A DNA stretch of 64,000 nucleotides from Callaeas wilsoni (GCA_013398955.1 VWPU01014031.1:62001-126000), one strand, 5' to 3'; positions 1 to 14,295 are shown, counted from the stretch's first letter. The notes: a model not told the origin generated them from the sequence alone. A program made the numbers and translations.

Positions 1-3000
1 TGCATGTGCTGGGTAGCTGGAGGTACCTTCACGCTCCCACAGCCTCCGAGACGGTCGGTGTCTTTCCAGGAGGTCTGAAATCTCCCTGGAAAAGCTGGGA
101 CATATTGAAAATATGCTCCAAGCTTTTAGCACTTCCTCCAGATTATTTCTTCAAGTATTTAAAAATATATTTTATAGCACTAAAATAAATGTTAATGAGT
201 CTGCATGGCTTGGGGCTAACAATAGTATTTCTATTTCCATCCGGCAGCCTGGCAGGGCATTTGGCGATGGAAGAGCTGGATGTGGAGACCTGGCTGTTTC
301 TTTCTGACTTGGTCCTTGATGTCTTGAACAGTTTTATTCTCTTGTGCTTTGCTTTCCCTGTTTTGCTAAATAGCAATGAAAAAGCTTCCTTGCTTTGTTC
401 AGGCACCTGGGATTTATCAAAGGCCTCTGGGCAAGTGTTAAATGCTGAGCTGGGTATAAAAAGCGTTATTTAGTGTTATGTTTATACCTCTTCAATGTTA
501 GCATGTATTTTTATATACTCCTTGCAGTGACCTTTGTGTTTTTCCAACCAAGCAGACAATCTCCTTGACTCGGGGGGTTGGTTTTTTCCGCTGCCTGCCG
601 TGGCATCTTCGAAGTGATTTTGTAAATATGCTTTTTTTGAGGTGTTTTCTGTGTTTGGGCTGGGACTCACGGTGCTGGAGGTGCCAGTTGCATACAGAGA
701 ATGGGAGAGCTGCCATGAGGAAAATAATAGCATGGAAGTCCATTCCTTTCATTCCTCACCTTCCTTGTTTCTCTCAGCTGCAATGAAACGATATTTTAAG
801 GATCCCAGGCTGCCATGTTTGATGGGCAGTGATTTGGGGGGGTACCTGAAGCCTGAAGGAGCCTGCAGAGGAGCAGGGCACGGAGCTGGTGGGGGCGAGA
901 GGTGGAGGAGTAAATGGGATGGCAGGAATTCAACCCTGGCACCGTGTCAAAGGCAGCGAGCCCTGCTCGGAGCAGCTGCGTTCCCCGGGACTGCGGGAAG
1001 CCAAATGGTTTGTTTGTCTGTTTACATGGATATGTGGGGCTGTGTAGGGGAAAACCACTTAGCAGAAATTCTGCTATTAAAGCAGATGGTGGGAGATTAA
1101 TCTGGTTTTTAGGGGGGTACTTGCTGGTACGATGACCACGTTATTAATTCCTTCCCGTGCTAGGAGTCCTTCCGTCGTTCCAGGGGATGGGGGAATTGTG
1201 TTTCCTGAAGCTCTCGGCTCCTTCCTCGCTTCCTCACAAGCTGATGTGGTATTTTGGGAAGCAGAGGAGCGTTTCTCAGGGTTGGTGCTGCAGTTCCTCT
1301 GCCCGTGCTCCTTCCACGCTGTCCTCTGCTCCAGCCCTTTCCAGTGCTCCCATGGCAGTTCCAGCCGCCTCCCGGCCCTCCTGCAAACCAGCAGCAGCCC
1401 CTTTGCTGCTGCTCAAGTGCTGGTTGTTAGCCTAGATTTCCTTTTTTCCCTTCCATTTTAGAAATTGCTCTTTTTTCCCCCCTGCCGTATCACTGACAGC
1501 CGCATTCTCCTTGACAGTTGTGATATTTGTATGTGTGCATAAAAACAGTAGGAAGCATTTATGTAGGTGTCACTAATTTAATTTAATATAATCTGATCTG
1601 TATGTATAGAGGAGGACTGTTCTGCGCTGAAAATGCTTCTCTTTATTTTACAGTCTCCATCGTCATCAAATACAACTCCTGTCATTCTCCTCTTCCATTC
1701 ACCTACCCAAAGACCAAATCTGGAAATAGTAACCAAAAGAGAAGCCCACGTCACACACAGAGCAGGGAAAGGTTGAAATAATTGAAGGGTAAGTGATTTT
1801 TTTTCACTCTTATTCTGTGTGTAAAGCTACAATAGGAAGTGCAAGACTGTAAAGAAGCTGTTAAGCACACACACAGCTGCTCTGTGTGCAAAGTGGAAGA
1901 AATGACTGAAATCCTGATTTGCTGAGCAAAGAAAGGTGAGAAAGTGCCCGGGAGGGGCAGTTTGGAGTGTTGGTGCTGGTTCTGCTCGCCCTGGATCCGT
2001 GTCTGCTCCTGCCTGGGTGGAAGCAGAGGCTCTGCAGAGGTTGGCATGGCTTTGGCTGGTCTGAAGGAGCTTCCCAGCTGGGAGGGAGCCGGGATATCGG
2101 AGTCTCCTGCTGGTGAAGAGCTCTTGTGTCATTTCCTTCTCTCTTCCCCACTTCAAACCCCTCTCAGCTGGGGTGGTGAGCTGTGTGCGTGGGGCAGGAT
2201 GTTTTGCCTTGCTCCTGCTCCCTGCAGTCCCTCGGCTCTGCGAGCTTTTCCTGAAGAGCAACCTGGCGGTGCCTGCGCCGGGATTTTCCAAAGGGAAGCG
2301 TTGATGGGGGCTGGAGGAGGAACAAACTGACTGGCAGAGCGAGGAGGCCTCTCCCTGGAAATGTTTGCCTTAAGGCTTTCCTTTTGCTGCGAGGGTGGCG
2401 AATGAGATAGGAGAAGATAGAAAATCAGCTTTTGTGAAATTCAGAACCCTGGCTGAAGCATTAGTAAGCTCCAAATGGTAGGGAGTTCGTTTTCCCACCC
2501 CATTCCCAGCTCTATGCTTGCATATATTGTATTTCCACACATGTTCTCGTGTACATGGACAGGATACGCCTTCGCTTGCGTTTGAGAACTTCTCTTTAAA
2601 CATCTGGGTTTTCTGGTTTATTGCTGTTGTGGGTTTGTTGGTTTTTTTTTTTTACCCCTGCAGTGTTTGTTCATGCAAAATTCATATCTGGGAAGGGCAT
2701 CTTAAATCCCTGCTTCTGAGTCAAAAAGGGAAAGTATGGAAGTGAAAAGAGAGATTGTATCGTTTAAGAAATATGATTCATGAATTAATCCTCGTCTGCT
2801 CCACCATCTGTGGCGTGTTTCAACACAGAAATCCTGGGTTATATCTCTTTAAAAAGCTTTCTTCTTGCTGACTGCCTGAGTTTGCTGCAGCTCTAATGGG
2901 GAATTTGCTTCTTTTTGGGGAGAGAGTGGTGGGTTTTATTCACGGCCTGAGCGGGTTGCCCCAGCCTGTGTCCAAGCTGTAGGTCACTGAGGAGGGTACA

Positions 3001-4435
3001 GAGCTCTGTGTTTTGGGGATTGCCAGCTCTGTCTGCAGTGCCATGAGCCTGATGTGCAGGCAAAGTCTGGGCATGACTGTTTTTGCTGTGGAATTGTGGC
3101 TGGATCTCTGGATCAAGAGATGGGCAGCTGTGGCAGGAGGTGCAGGAACCTGTCGAGATCCTTCCGCAAAAGAAGTGATTCTTTCTGAAATGGACTGGGG
3201 GGTATTTTGGGCTTGTGCTTCAGAAAATAAAGCACTGAGGTCGTTCCCATCCTCTGTTTCCTGGTGATGTTTTTATAATTTCTTTGTAGATATGGAGAAA
3301 GGGGAGGTTGCCCATCTTGCTCCCAAAAAGGAGCTGCCATGCTTTGTGCCTCGATGAGAAATGAGGGATGAAGAGACACTGGGGCTTTTGGGGGTAATGT
3401 TTTTCTGATTTGATTCTTTGAATTGTTTCCCAGATTTTTGCAGGAAACAACTTTCTTTTTTGAGCATATTTCTCACATTCGTCTTCCTGAAGCAGATCAG
3501 ACCCAAGATGTGTGAGCCCTTTTCATCCTTCACGGACAGAGTCCCTGAGCAGGACAGAGTTTCAATACTGCATCCACCACCAATCCCTTTCCTGGATTGC
3601 TCCTTTTCCTGGCCTGGGCACTCGCTGCCTGGGATTTGCCCCATCAGTTTTCTCCCATGCCTCATGTGAGATGCTGGTAAAAGCTTGAGTGTTTTTCCCG
3701 TTGCTCTGGAGGAGGATCCGAGGTGCTGGAGGTGCTGGGTGTTGGGTGGCCTCAGCCCTTGCCACAGCTCACGGTGGCCTCAGCCCTTGGCTTGGCGATG
3801 CTGCCACGTGGCCACAGCCCCTCCTGTGCTGGTGCCACTGGTGTGAGCACAGCCCTGGCCAGCTCTGCTCACGCTGATGGATGGAGGTGATCCAGGAGCT
3901 CAGTCTCACAGTGAAATATTGCAGGTTTATTGCCTTCCCATTTATCCTGTTTTCACGCCTTTCTGCCTCCCTGACTCATTGCCATCCTTGCAGTTCCTGT
4001 TTGCTCTGGGAACACCCGCTGGACAAAGCTCCGATGCTTCCCATTGCCTTGGGAGCTTCTTTTTAAAATGAACATCTAAAGCCAGGACGGGAAAGGAAAA
4101 TGCCTTTTGTCAGGAGCAGCAACAAAGTGTTAAGATGAAAGAGGATGTGGGGGCTGCTCTGTCCCGTAGCCACGTGCTGAGCCCATCGAGGCCTTTGCAT
4201 GGTCCCTAAGAAGTGTTTTCCCATTCCCTCCATTATCACAAATCCCTTCCTGCCCACTCACCAGGGAACCCTTGGATGTGCAGGTGCTTCATGACACAAA
4301 ACATCAACTCCGCAAGCACCCAGAATCCCAACGCTACCATAAATAGCTGTGTCTGAAGGGAAAAGGGTGTCAGCAGTGGTTCAGCAAATGTTCAATCCAA
4401 ACGGGAATTAGGCTGAAGTACATCCCCATCCCAGA
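1..4435. other. Non-coding region, no gene seen
   Basis: Mixed-composition sequence with short open frames in all six frames, none resembling a known protein or flanked by convincing splice sites. There is a T-run at about 2642-2653. It is probably intron or 5' flank of NEXMIF; the two cannot be told apart here. Confidence 0.6.
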
Positions 4436-4726
4436 GACAGGACCCAGGGAATGGCTGGAGCTATGTCAGGGGAGGTTTAGGCTGGGTATCAGGAAAAGGT
4501 TCTTCCCCCAGAGGGTGCTGGGCACTGCCCAGGCTCCCCAGGGAATGGTCCCAAGGCTGCCAGAGCTCCAGGAGCGTTTGGGCAACGCTCTCAGGGACAG
4601 GGTGGGATCGTGTCCTGTGCAGGACCAGGAGTTGGATTCAATGTTCTTGTTGGTCCCTTCCAGCTCAGGATATTCCNGTTCTGGTTGGTCCCTTCCAGCT
4701 CAGGATATTCCATGGTTCTGTGACAC
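4436..4726 (+). mobile_element. CR1-type retrotransposon 3' fragment
   Basis: The sequence resembles the CR1 3' region: a ggttTAGGCTGGGTATCAGG motif, a run like CTCCCCAGGGAATGGTC, then TTGGTCCCTTCCAGCTCAGG and a GGTTCTGTGAC end. It is a different subfamily from most copies here. It contains a 34-bp duplication around the N at 4677 (see findings). Confidence 0.7.
4643..4711 (+). repeat. 34-bp near-identical duplication around a single N
   Basis: The bases at 4643-4676 (starting GTTCTTGTTGGTCCCTTCC) recur at 4678-4711 with one mismatch, separated only by the ambiguous base 4677. This pattern is expected where two overlapping contig ends were joined without merging. Confidence 0.9.
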
Positions 4727-7700
4727 ACCTCTGCATGGAAAATGCTCATGGGAATACAGGCCAGGTGGGCACCTGGCTTCCTGTCCATCTCACCCCCCCA
4801 CACACACCTGGACGTTCACAGATTTTGCCAGTAACTTGCTCACTCCTTGTGTGCCTTTGCAGTATTTTGCAATTTTGTATATTTCTTAACTACCTCAATC
4901 GTTTTTGTTTGGTGAGAGTTTCTAAGCTCGTTTGCCATCCTTTATCTGCCCTGTGCTGTAGTCTGGGAAGCAGAGATGGTTTCCTGGGGACTCTTCTGCA
5001 AACCTCTGCCTCTGTCACGTGTGTGCTGGTCCCTCCTGTGCCAGCTGATGCTGGGAATCACTTTTCCAAGGTCTCCATAAAACAAGGGTTATGGACTTTG
5101 TGCCTGGAGAACGTCCTGTGCTTACCTGCATGGCCAGTGTTGGCATTTTGTGAAATAGTTTGAGCCCCCACAGAAGCTTTGCTGGTAAAAAAAACCCAAC
5201 AAAACTAACAAGAGGTAAAACAAATTCTATCAAAAATGGGAAGCAGAAGCAGTCCACGCAGATTCCATTAGCCACAGGTTTTACTTTTTATTTTAAGCTT
5301 TGATTAAAATCAGCAGCTTTTATTTAAAGTAAAAAAAAGAAAAGGTATCTATTTATTTTAAATAAATGAATACTAATAAATTTAAATAAGAGATGCCCTT
5401 CTTTCCAGCACAGCGTGGGGTTGTAGATGAGGGGTCTGGTGGATCCCCCTGGCTTCTCTTCCCTCTGCAGGGTCCCCCCTGATCAGAGAGGGTCCCCTGG
5501 CAGGGTGACAGTGCTGGTGGCAGAGGACATGTGACATTCCTCCAAGGTTTCTTGTGGACAGCTCGGGGAGAAAGGAGAAGCACTGATTCCCCATCAATTC
5601 TTTAGGACCCCAGTGAAACAGCTGCTAGTTTCTCCTAAACAATTATGCCAAGACGGAAATTGGCTGGTGTCTGTATGGACTTTTCGGATGGGGAAAATTA
5701 AGCAGTAATAGCTGGAAAAATAATATGGGCTATGAGATAATAGATGCCTGAGGGATAAAATTAAGCAGTATTTTACAACGAAGGAAGAGGGTTTGGCAAT
5801 AAATAGTTTGCCTTTGACTTCCTTTTGTTTGCCAGAGGAATGATGTTGTTTGGGAGAGGTTGTCCTGGGATGTGTTTTCCAAGCAGATGTAGGAAAACAG
5901 TGAAGGTATGGAGGATTTTCAGTCCCTCCCAAGAAGGCTGGTGCCAGGCTGGGGTGCAGCTCACCCTGCCAGCACTGCCTGCATGGTGGCTGTGACAGGG
6001 ATGTGACACTGGAGCTGCTGCGTGAAATCCGACCTGTGCAGGGGGATGTTTGGAAGAGAAGAGCGAGGTTCTCCAAACAAGGTGGGAATAGGATTGGGTT
6101 TAAATGCCATAGGGAGCCCAGAAAGCCCAGGAAGGGGTGGTGGCATGTTCAGCACCCCAGCAAGGTCTGACTGGAGGTGATTCCCACTCTCCCTGTGTGC
6201 TGTGCCGTGCAGAAGCCCCTTCCCAATAATGCCACGACAGTGGGATTTGGTTTTATTCTGCCACCTCTCCCTAATGTGCTTTTCCATAACAGCTCCGTGA
6301 GCACCTGGCTAAGGAGGTCATTTGGCAATGCTGTTTTCTCCATTTCAGGTGCCTCATACCACCGTCCCCTTCCGCTTGTGCGCAGGGAATGTGCCAAGGT
6401 GGGCTGGGAAAATGCCGTGGCTGCCTCCTGGTGCCGGTGGGAAACATCCCGGGGAGTGCAGGGCGCGCTCTCTGCTCCAGGGGCACCGCTGTGGGCAGGG
6501 CTTGTTCCTCTTCACTTTGCATCAAATAAAAGCACAGTTCAAACAGAGCTGCAAACCCTAATCCCACCTTCCCAGGGATGGATTCGGGTGCAGCAGGTTG
6601 AGATACGAGGTCTTTAGCCCAGGCCAGCTGCTGAGAGCTTTTAATTTCACAGACCCCAGGGAAAGCCTCCTAGCCAGGTGTGGGGATTTCCTCAGAGTGA
6701 TCTCGGGAGAGTCCTGAGGTGGAGAGTCCTGGCTGTCCCCGGGAGCTGATGGGACCTGGGAATGCTCAGCACCTCTGCAAGCGAGGCCAAACTGCCTCGT
6801 GCATCCAGAATGGAATCATTAAGTCGCTGTGCATTAAGACTCTGTTTTTATTCATGGAGTGTAATGTGATTCATTTGCCCTTTTGCTCTCGTGTTGAGAA
6901 GGCCGTCATCTCGTATGCATCGCTGCAGGCACAGCTCTGCTTAGTTATTATTTTTAGGGGTTTTGGCTGGGAGGGAACAGACATTTTCATCATGTGCAGA
7001 GCGGCCGTGGAGCTGAGTGGCCACAAATCTGGTGCCGGCCGCGCTCTCCCTGCCCTGGTGGGGAGCATTTAGCTGAGCTCAGCTCTCCTTCTCCAAACCT
7101 CCCGGTGAGGATCCTTCTATCCTGCTCCAGCCCCTCGTGCCAGGGCAGTGCTGGAGCCCCTGCACCTCATCCAGGGCAGCGCTGGGGGCAGGAGGGACGC
7201 ACTGGGAGCAGCATCCTTGGGTGTCCCAGTGACACCCAGTCCCCACCAGCTCCTTGCAGAGAGGGGGGTTTTCTGTTTCCTGGAGAACCCAAACCCCAGG
7301 CTTACGGATGTGGCACAGGATCCTGCTGATCCGTGCTGGGATGTAGGGTGGGACCTTGCTCTGCTTGATGAACTGGTTAAAAACGGGTGAAGGACGCTGT
7401 GGGTGCTCACTGCTGCAGGTCTCTCAATGCACCCGAATGCAGCCAAGGGATATTATTCCTCCTTGGAGTTAAAAGAAGTCACCAAGCAGGGCAAGAGCAG
7501 AGGATACAAAAGGAAGGACAAAATGCAGTTTTTAAAAATGTTGGCATGGGAAGCATCAATTAAGCCACTAATTCCTAAAGGACGATGATGAGAAAACCAG
7601 TTGGAGTCAGTACCTCTCATAGTGAGGCAGGCCCAGAGCACTTCAACTCCGCGTGGTGGATCTCCACCTGCAAAACAAGAAGCCAGAAATTCCTTCCCAG

Positions 7701-10700
7701 CCCTGACTGTTGTGGCCAGCCCTTTTTAATCACAAAGGCCTGAACTCTGTCCTGCTGTCAGATTCCAAGTGGTCGCCCTGCGTGGCCCAGTGACCGTCTC
7801 AAAGTCCTCAGGTGACCCTGGGTTTCTGATGTTGCGGGGTCACAGTACGCGTGAAAATCAGTGAGATTTGAGAAGCAAAGGGCAGCAGGAAGAGAGTTAA
7901 CTCCATGTGTTTCTTTTCTTTTTTGCCTCGTCCCCTTCTTCCTTGTTTTTTATCTCCCCCCATAGAGTTCAGAGCCCAGATCCGTGCTCAGAAGGACCCA
8001 CAGAAAACAACATCTGAGGCACAGGCGAGGGGCAAGGCACGAGCTGAGTGCATGAATTGATGATTTTCTTACACTGTCTATGAGGAGGCATAAAAGAGGA
8101 TCAAGTGTGGATAAAGATAAGGGGATAGGGTTTTCAGAAGAGCTTGGAGCCGGGACCAGTTTGGGAAGGGGAGGGTTTTAGCCTCCAACGATTTGGGTAG
8201 ACAAAAGAGGTGGAAGCAGGGAGGTAACAGCGCCGACCTTCTCCGCTCTTTGTTTGCAAGAAATGCACAAATCGCTGCTGATATTGCTGAGTGCTTTCCT
8301 GCTGCTTTGTGGCTTGATTTGGAGCTGCAGCCGTTCTGAGCCTGGTTCCTGACTTCTGAAGTAAAAAACAAAACCAAACAACCAAACAAATCCCAGCCCA
8401 CGGAATCGTAATCGTTCCCTCCACGGTGCCTGCCGGGAGGACCGGGTCGCTAGCACCTTCACCTTGCATCAACCTTAGATCCTGGGTGGATTTGGTACAG
8501 ATTAATGCCTTTTGGAGAGTTCTAGAAAGGTCAGAAACAGAAAAGAAGCTCTAATAGCAGTGTAGCAACCAGCTGGCTGCGTTGGGTTTCATTTTACTGC
8601 CATAGTAACACCAGGAGCCTCGGTGTCAGCACTGTGCCCACTGAATGCCAGTCCCCCCCTCTTTTTGTCAAGAGACAAGCCTATAAGAAGGTATTTTCTT
8701 CCTGAAGAATTTCTCTGAGGCAGTAATGGGCTTTTTGGAGGGTTTGGTCCTCGTACCCAGAGATGTAAGGTGGGTGATTTACAAGGCACTGTGCAAATGC
8801 CAAATTGTTAGGCAGAACTGCTGCTGATTTAGAAGGCAGTTAAAGCTCTGAATGTGCCAAGTGCCAGTAGAGTGTTTCTACAGATGGAATAACTGGAAAT
8901 ATTGGAGAGATTCCAAAGGTTTAATCAAATTCAACCAGGTTTTTTTCCCCTTTTTCTTTTCTTTTTCTTTTTTTTTCTTTTTTTTTTAAACTGCAGAATT
9001 CTCTGAGGGATGCGGGTTGAAATAGTAGATTATTCCACTGCCTTTAGTACCGTGGGGGAGATTTTTACAGATGAACATAAAGCAAACACACAAGAGTTTG
9101 AAGCAAACACTGAGTGGGTCTATAAACGAGGGCTGGACCAGCGATGCCCTGAAATGCTGGACCAGAGTAGGGAACATCTCAGATATCCTGGCAGGAGGCT
9201 CTTGGAAGCGGAATGATGGGTTCTCAGTCCCTCAGCACAAAGGGAAGTGGCAGCCACAGTGTCCCTGGTCCAGTTCTGCGGGACCCAGGCAGGTTTTGGT
9301 GGGATTCTGGGCATCCTCTCCGTGCTCGCAGTGCAGCGCTGGGACACGCATATGTTTCTGCACAGATGCCCACCTTCCTCTGGTCTTGTTGACAGCCTTT
9401 CCAAGGCTTCTTGTTTAGCCAGACCATATGTGCTTGGGCATGGTGATAGTGGGATGTGGAAAGAGCAGTGCATTATCCTTGGGCTGCAAACACCATCAGG
9501 AGCAATTCCCAGCAAATTTTGCCGGTGCAGAGATCCAGAGCTGCCGGTCCTGCATCGCCGGGCACGCAGAGCCATCGGAGGTGATTCCTCCCCTCATTTG
9601 TCAAAACCAGGTCCCAGAAAGCCATTTGCCTTTGTTCTATCCCCAAACCAGCTCTCCCTGTCCACTCCTTGAATATTCTTCCAAAGTATGGATGAAGGCC
9701 ACTAGGGAGAGGGGACATGGTGTCTCCAGGTGAAGCTTTGCTGCTGAGGTGGTGTGGGACCAAGCTGGGGAAGGGGTTGGAAATTTTTTCTGTGGGTTTT
9801 TCCTTATTGGTGCAGAAAACGAAGAGCACGTCCCCATTTCTGGCAGCAGGGTTTTGGTTGGGGGTGAGGTGGCAGGGCCAGGGTGTGGCTGTGAGGAAGG
9901 GCTGTCCCAGGAGTGATGCCAGGACAGCGCTGGAGTTTTTATCTTGCTGAGTGGTGGTTTTTAAGCAGCATTTTGGCTTTTGCAGATGGCCTGATTGGAT
10001 CCATTAATTGTCATTTATTTATTCTTGTAAGAAGAGAAGTTTCCTGCTTCCCCTGGAGTGTTTGGGGACTGTCCCTCCGAGGCACTGCCATACTCGTGGC
10101 ACAGACCCTGTGTGGCTCTGAGCTGTGCTTCTCATGGAATAAATCTCTCCAAAGCCATTCGCCTCAATGCCACAGTCTGCTGCTCCTGCTTTCCTGCCCC
10201 CACCTCCACCCTGCCATTGATCCAGCCTGTTTGCTGCAGTCAGGGCTGCCTCTGCCGCTGCGCACAAATTGCCTTAAAATTGAATTGGTTAAAACCATTT
10301 CATAAACATTCCCTCCCCTTCCCGATCCTGGCCACTGCGCCAGCCAGAGCTGGGGCTTTCATGTGATTTTACCTGGCCAAGGGGTGGGGCAAGATTCCCA
10401 ATTGTGTGCGTGTGTTTGTGTGGGGTTTTTTTTAAATTAAAGTCAGCGTAAAAATTAAAACTGATGTGATTATAGGAATCAGATTGCTGAATAAGCTGTT
10501 GTCTATGGATCAGTGTCCTAGGTGGTATATCCTGCTCATAGGATGTCCTCGTGTGCCTCAGCTCCTCTTGGCTTTGCAGGGATTAGGATTCTCTCTGTGC
10601 CATGTGCTGCCAGCCCCTCTGAGATGAGAGCCCCGGTGCTCGTGCTGCTGTGCTGGGCAGTGCTCTGGCAGCTTTGAGGCACCAGGATCATTGTTCTCCT

Positions 10701-12002
10701 GCTGATGTGGTTGTGGTCTGGCCAGAGGCAGTTTGGAGATGTGGAGTAGAGGTGTTTTGGAGGTGTTTAACTGGCATAACACCCTGGGGTGCAGCAGGTC
10801 CACAGCAGGATGGCGATGATGCCTGGGATTTTGGAGCACATCACTCCAAAGCACCTGGGGATGGCAGGGAGGAGGTGAGCCCATGTCACCTCCCTGGAGC
10901 TGAGGAGGTGTGCTCACATACAGAGGTGTGGATTCCTCTGCCTGGGGCTGCAGGAACACTCTCTCTGTATCGGACACATCCAAACACAGCTGTGCTGATG
11001 CCAAAAAGCTTTTGTAAGGACTGTGGAAGGAAGGCTTGGATATAAGAAATGGTTTTGCAGGTAGTTTTAAGTGTCACCGTGAAGAGGTGTGTTTGTACAA
11101 AAGGTGGCACAGAGCTTCCAGCAGCTGGTGATGTTCCATTGTTCCTCATTCACCATCCGTCCCTCCAAACTCCTCTTCACTCCAAATACTCTCACAAGGG
11201 CCCTTCTGCAGCAACGTTTATCTCGAGTGCTGCTATATCAGGATCCATCGATCTTGTCATAAGATCATCTGCACCCAGTCGAAGCTCTAAGGGTGGAAAA
11301 GTGACATGAGCTCTCTGTTCCTCTGGGCCTGGTCTTTGGTGCTGCTGGGAGGCTGGCTCACCATAGGACTTGCTTGGATCTTCCTTGTGGGGTGCCTCAT
11401 CCCAGAGCGTCCTCATCCCCATCGTGGAGGGCCCAGCCCAGCGTGGTCATCTTGTCTCCGGGAGGTGTGCAGCACCCAGCTAAGCCTCAGTCCTCTGGCA
11501 CCCTCTTAGCCACTTTGCAAATCCATGTGGAAATCTGCCTGAATTCAGTCTTCTCCTAGGATTCCTCCTTCCTGCCCTTGCCCAGGGGCTCTAGGTCCTG
11601 CAGTCTCTGCCTCTGGAACACTCCTTGCATCTCGTGGGGAATATCCTGGCTGGGCCTTCCCAACACTTGCAAGTTTCCTCTTGTGTTACACTGAAAGTGG
11701 TTTGAATAAGCTCCTGCAGGAATATTTTCCATGCCTACGGATCCTCCCTAAACTCTTTTCTACCATCTTGTTTGCAGGAGGTGATGGTGTGAAAGGACAG
11801 CAGACATGTCTGGCATTGTGAAGGCTCGTTGTGCCCTCACCCTGTGACCTTTCTGCCTGCTGTGCTCCTCCACCCTTGTCTGTTAAGCTGTGGCATGGTG
11901 CTGCTGCATCCAGTAAATTTTTCTGTGTCATGACATCTGCACATGCATCTTCTTTGGGTATTTCACAAAAAATAGTAATTAGATTAAATTAGTGTGGTTA
12001 AT
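4727..12002. other. Non-coding region, no gene seen
   Basis: Seven kilobases without a recognisable coding exon or RNA gene. The longest open frames (up to about 160 codons, near 5594-6076 and 9120-9575 minus) are Pro/Ser-rich, low-complexity translations typical of random sequence. An AT-rich stretch at 5280-5395 and the T/C tract at 8940 are the only compositional features. It may hold non-coding 5' exons, which cannot be recognised from sequence alone. Confidence 0.55.
8940..8990 (+). repeat. Polypyrimidine (T/C) tract
   Basis: About 50 bases are almost entirely T and C with long T-runs. On the minus strand this would be the A-rich tail side of an element, but no adjoining retroelement was recognised. 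Confidence 0.8.
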
Positions 12003-12178
12003 GGTGATGAGGCCCTGGCCCAGAGAAGCTGTGGCTGCCCCATCCCTGGAAGTGTCCAGGGCCAGGTTGGACGGGGTTTGGAGCACCCTGGGCTAGTGGA
12101 AGGTGTCCCTGCCCATGGCAGGGGGACGGAATAAGATGTTCTTTAAGGTTCCTGCCAACCCAAACAATTCTGTGAGGC
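12003..12178 (+). mobile_element. CR1 3' fragment
   Basis: Severely 5'-truncated copy. It contains GAGAAGCTGTGGCTGCCCC, GGACGGGGTTTGGAGCACC and AAGGTGTCCCTGCCCATGGC, and ends CCAACCCAAACAATTCTGTG, the standard avian CR1 3' end. Confidence 0.9.
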
Positions 12179-14295
12179 TTATTGACAGCCCTGAAGCTCA
12201 CCCAGAGAGCCCAATACCGGTAGTGCAAATTTATTTGCACATTTTAGCTCAGGCAGGGCCACCTTCAAGTGCAGACAGCAATTTCAGTTTCTGCTTAGGT
12301 GTCGTCATTCCTGTTGTACTGTCAGGCAGGAGGTGGCCGTGCTGCTGATGCCTGTGTCAGGCTCAAACCAGGCTCTGCAATAAACCTTCTATCAGGAAAT
12401 CCTTGGTTTGCTCCTGCTCTGGGGCCAGATTGGAGCTGGAGGTGAGTGCTGCTGCCAACATGTTGTGGTCCCAGTCCTACTTCCCATCCTCAAACTTGTC
12501 CTTTACATCTGTTTTGAAATGTTATTGCCCCAGGAGCCTGATACCCTCTCTTCTCCCAAGAAAAAGAGGAGGAAATTTGCACAGACAATGTTGTGTGTTC
12601 GTGTTTTACAGTGCTGACCTCGTGTGCCACAACCAGACGCCGCCCCAGATCTGTTCAGGTTTCCTTGGCTGTGCCATCCTGCCCTTGCTGCAGAGGACAG
12701 GACAGGGAAGGACACAAGGTGCCCCTCGCCTGAGGGGCCTCTGAACTCGGGCAAACTGAGCGCTCCTCATCAAGGTTTTCAAAGGAGAGAGGTGGAATCC
12801 CACCCCAAAATGAGATTATAAACCAGAATCTCCTATTCTGGGACAAGCACCCCAAAGAACAATGTTTTGACGCTCTCTCTCAGGTTTTCCTCTTTTTCTC
12901 AGATGGAACAGAACATTTCTTTCCAAGGAAATAGAGAAAACACAAACTGTCTCTTCCACTCAGTACTGATTTTTTTGTCAGCTCCTGGTGGTTGTTCCCC
13001 TGCCTGGGAGCTGACAGGGAGGCACTGGGATGTCCCTGGAGCCTTCACCCACCTGGGACCTGCTGCTGCTCTTCCCTCCTCTGCTTCCCCTTCCCACACC
13101 ACCCAGTGCTCGTCCTGTGGCTCTTGGCCAGACAAGGCATTTAGTATTCAGCATGTTGGGAAGTTCGACTGTCCTTGGTCTAATTAGTTCCTTAAGCACA
13201 GGGGAGCTCAGATCGCAGTTCAAATGGCTGTAATTTGAGTGAGCTTGAGACAATAGGAGAGGATTAAGTAGCAAAATTGTGTCTATTAGTTTGGCAAAAA
13301 AAAAAAAAAACCAAACCCAAACTATTCAATTTGAGTAGAATATATAATTTTCTGAGCATGAGGGTTAGGTATTAATGTGGGCTTGGCAGAGTTCATCATT
13401 TGTAAGACTGCACTGAGAGTTCTTCAAGTGCTGAGATCTGAGATCAAGGCTGGAAGTCGAGCACAACTTTCTGGAAATTCTCCTCCGAACAAATAATTGG
13501 CCTCAATAAAGAGGTGACTGGGGAAGATTTAATTGCTTATTTTTGTAGGAGGTCCTCCTAAATGGTCTTCTCGTCTTAAATCCTGTGGGCATCTATAAAA
13601 TTTTGGAGGTGGCTTTTCTCAGATAGGGAACCTGCAAGTGTCTGCCTCCCTTTTTCCAGACTAAGCTTCCCTGAAGGGGATCCATCTCCAGGGGTCCCTC
13701 CCCTCAAAAGGGCCTGGTAGAAATACAAAAGCCCAAACATCCAGGGGATTCAAAATAACGCAACCTGGAGTGAAAGCCTTCGCTTTTCCCTCTCTCTCTC
13801 TTGGCAGCAGATGTTGGAATCCAGGTGTTTTGCACGCAGAGGGCTGCAGCAGCCGCAGCCCCGCGCATGTGCTGCGTCCCTGGGAGTCCTAAGTGGTGTT
13901 TTCATGCTTTTAGTGGTATTGTGCAAGGCATGGCTGAGGGACAAAATCGTTCTTTGCCTATCTAGGATGGGTAAATGGTGTATTGTAGCTTTTTTTTTTT
14001 TTTTTTTTTTAATNTAATACTATGTGCCTGCATCTGTTCTGATAGGGGAAAAACAATGCTAATTGGAACATTTGAAGGGGTTTGGAATAAACGAGAACAA
14101 ACATTACCAGGCTGAGAAATTTAAAGGGAATTTGGTCAAAATACTAGTGGCAGTTTTAATCAAAATATCTGAGTTTAAGGACTTCCAGGAGTGGTTTTGG
14201 TTGGCTTAAACTTGAGCATGGTGAGAATAAAAGGCCTTTGATGGCTGATTTCTGCATTAGCTCAACTCGCAGGGCAGTGTGAGAGCATGGGTTGG
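12179..14295. other. Non-coding region, no gene seen
   Basis: Unique sequence with an A-run at 13297-13311 and the T20/N run at 13991. No open frame looks genuine. Confidence 0.6.
13991..14014 (+). repeat. T20 run followed by an ambiguous base
   Basis: Twenty consecutive T residues are followed by AAT and an N at 14014. The homopolymer probably limited base calling, and the true length may differ. Confidence 0.9.
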
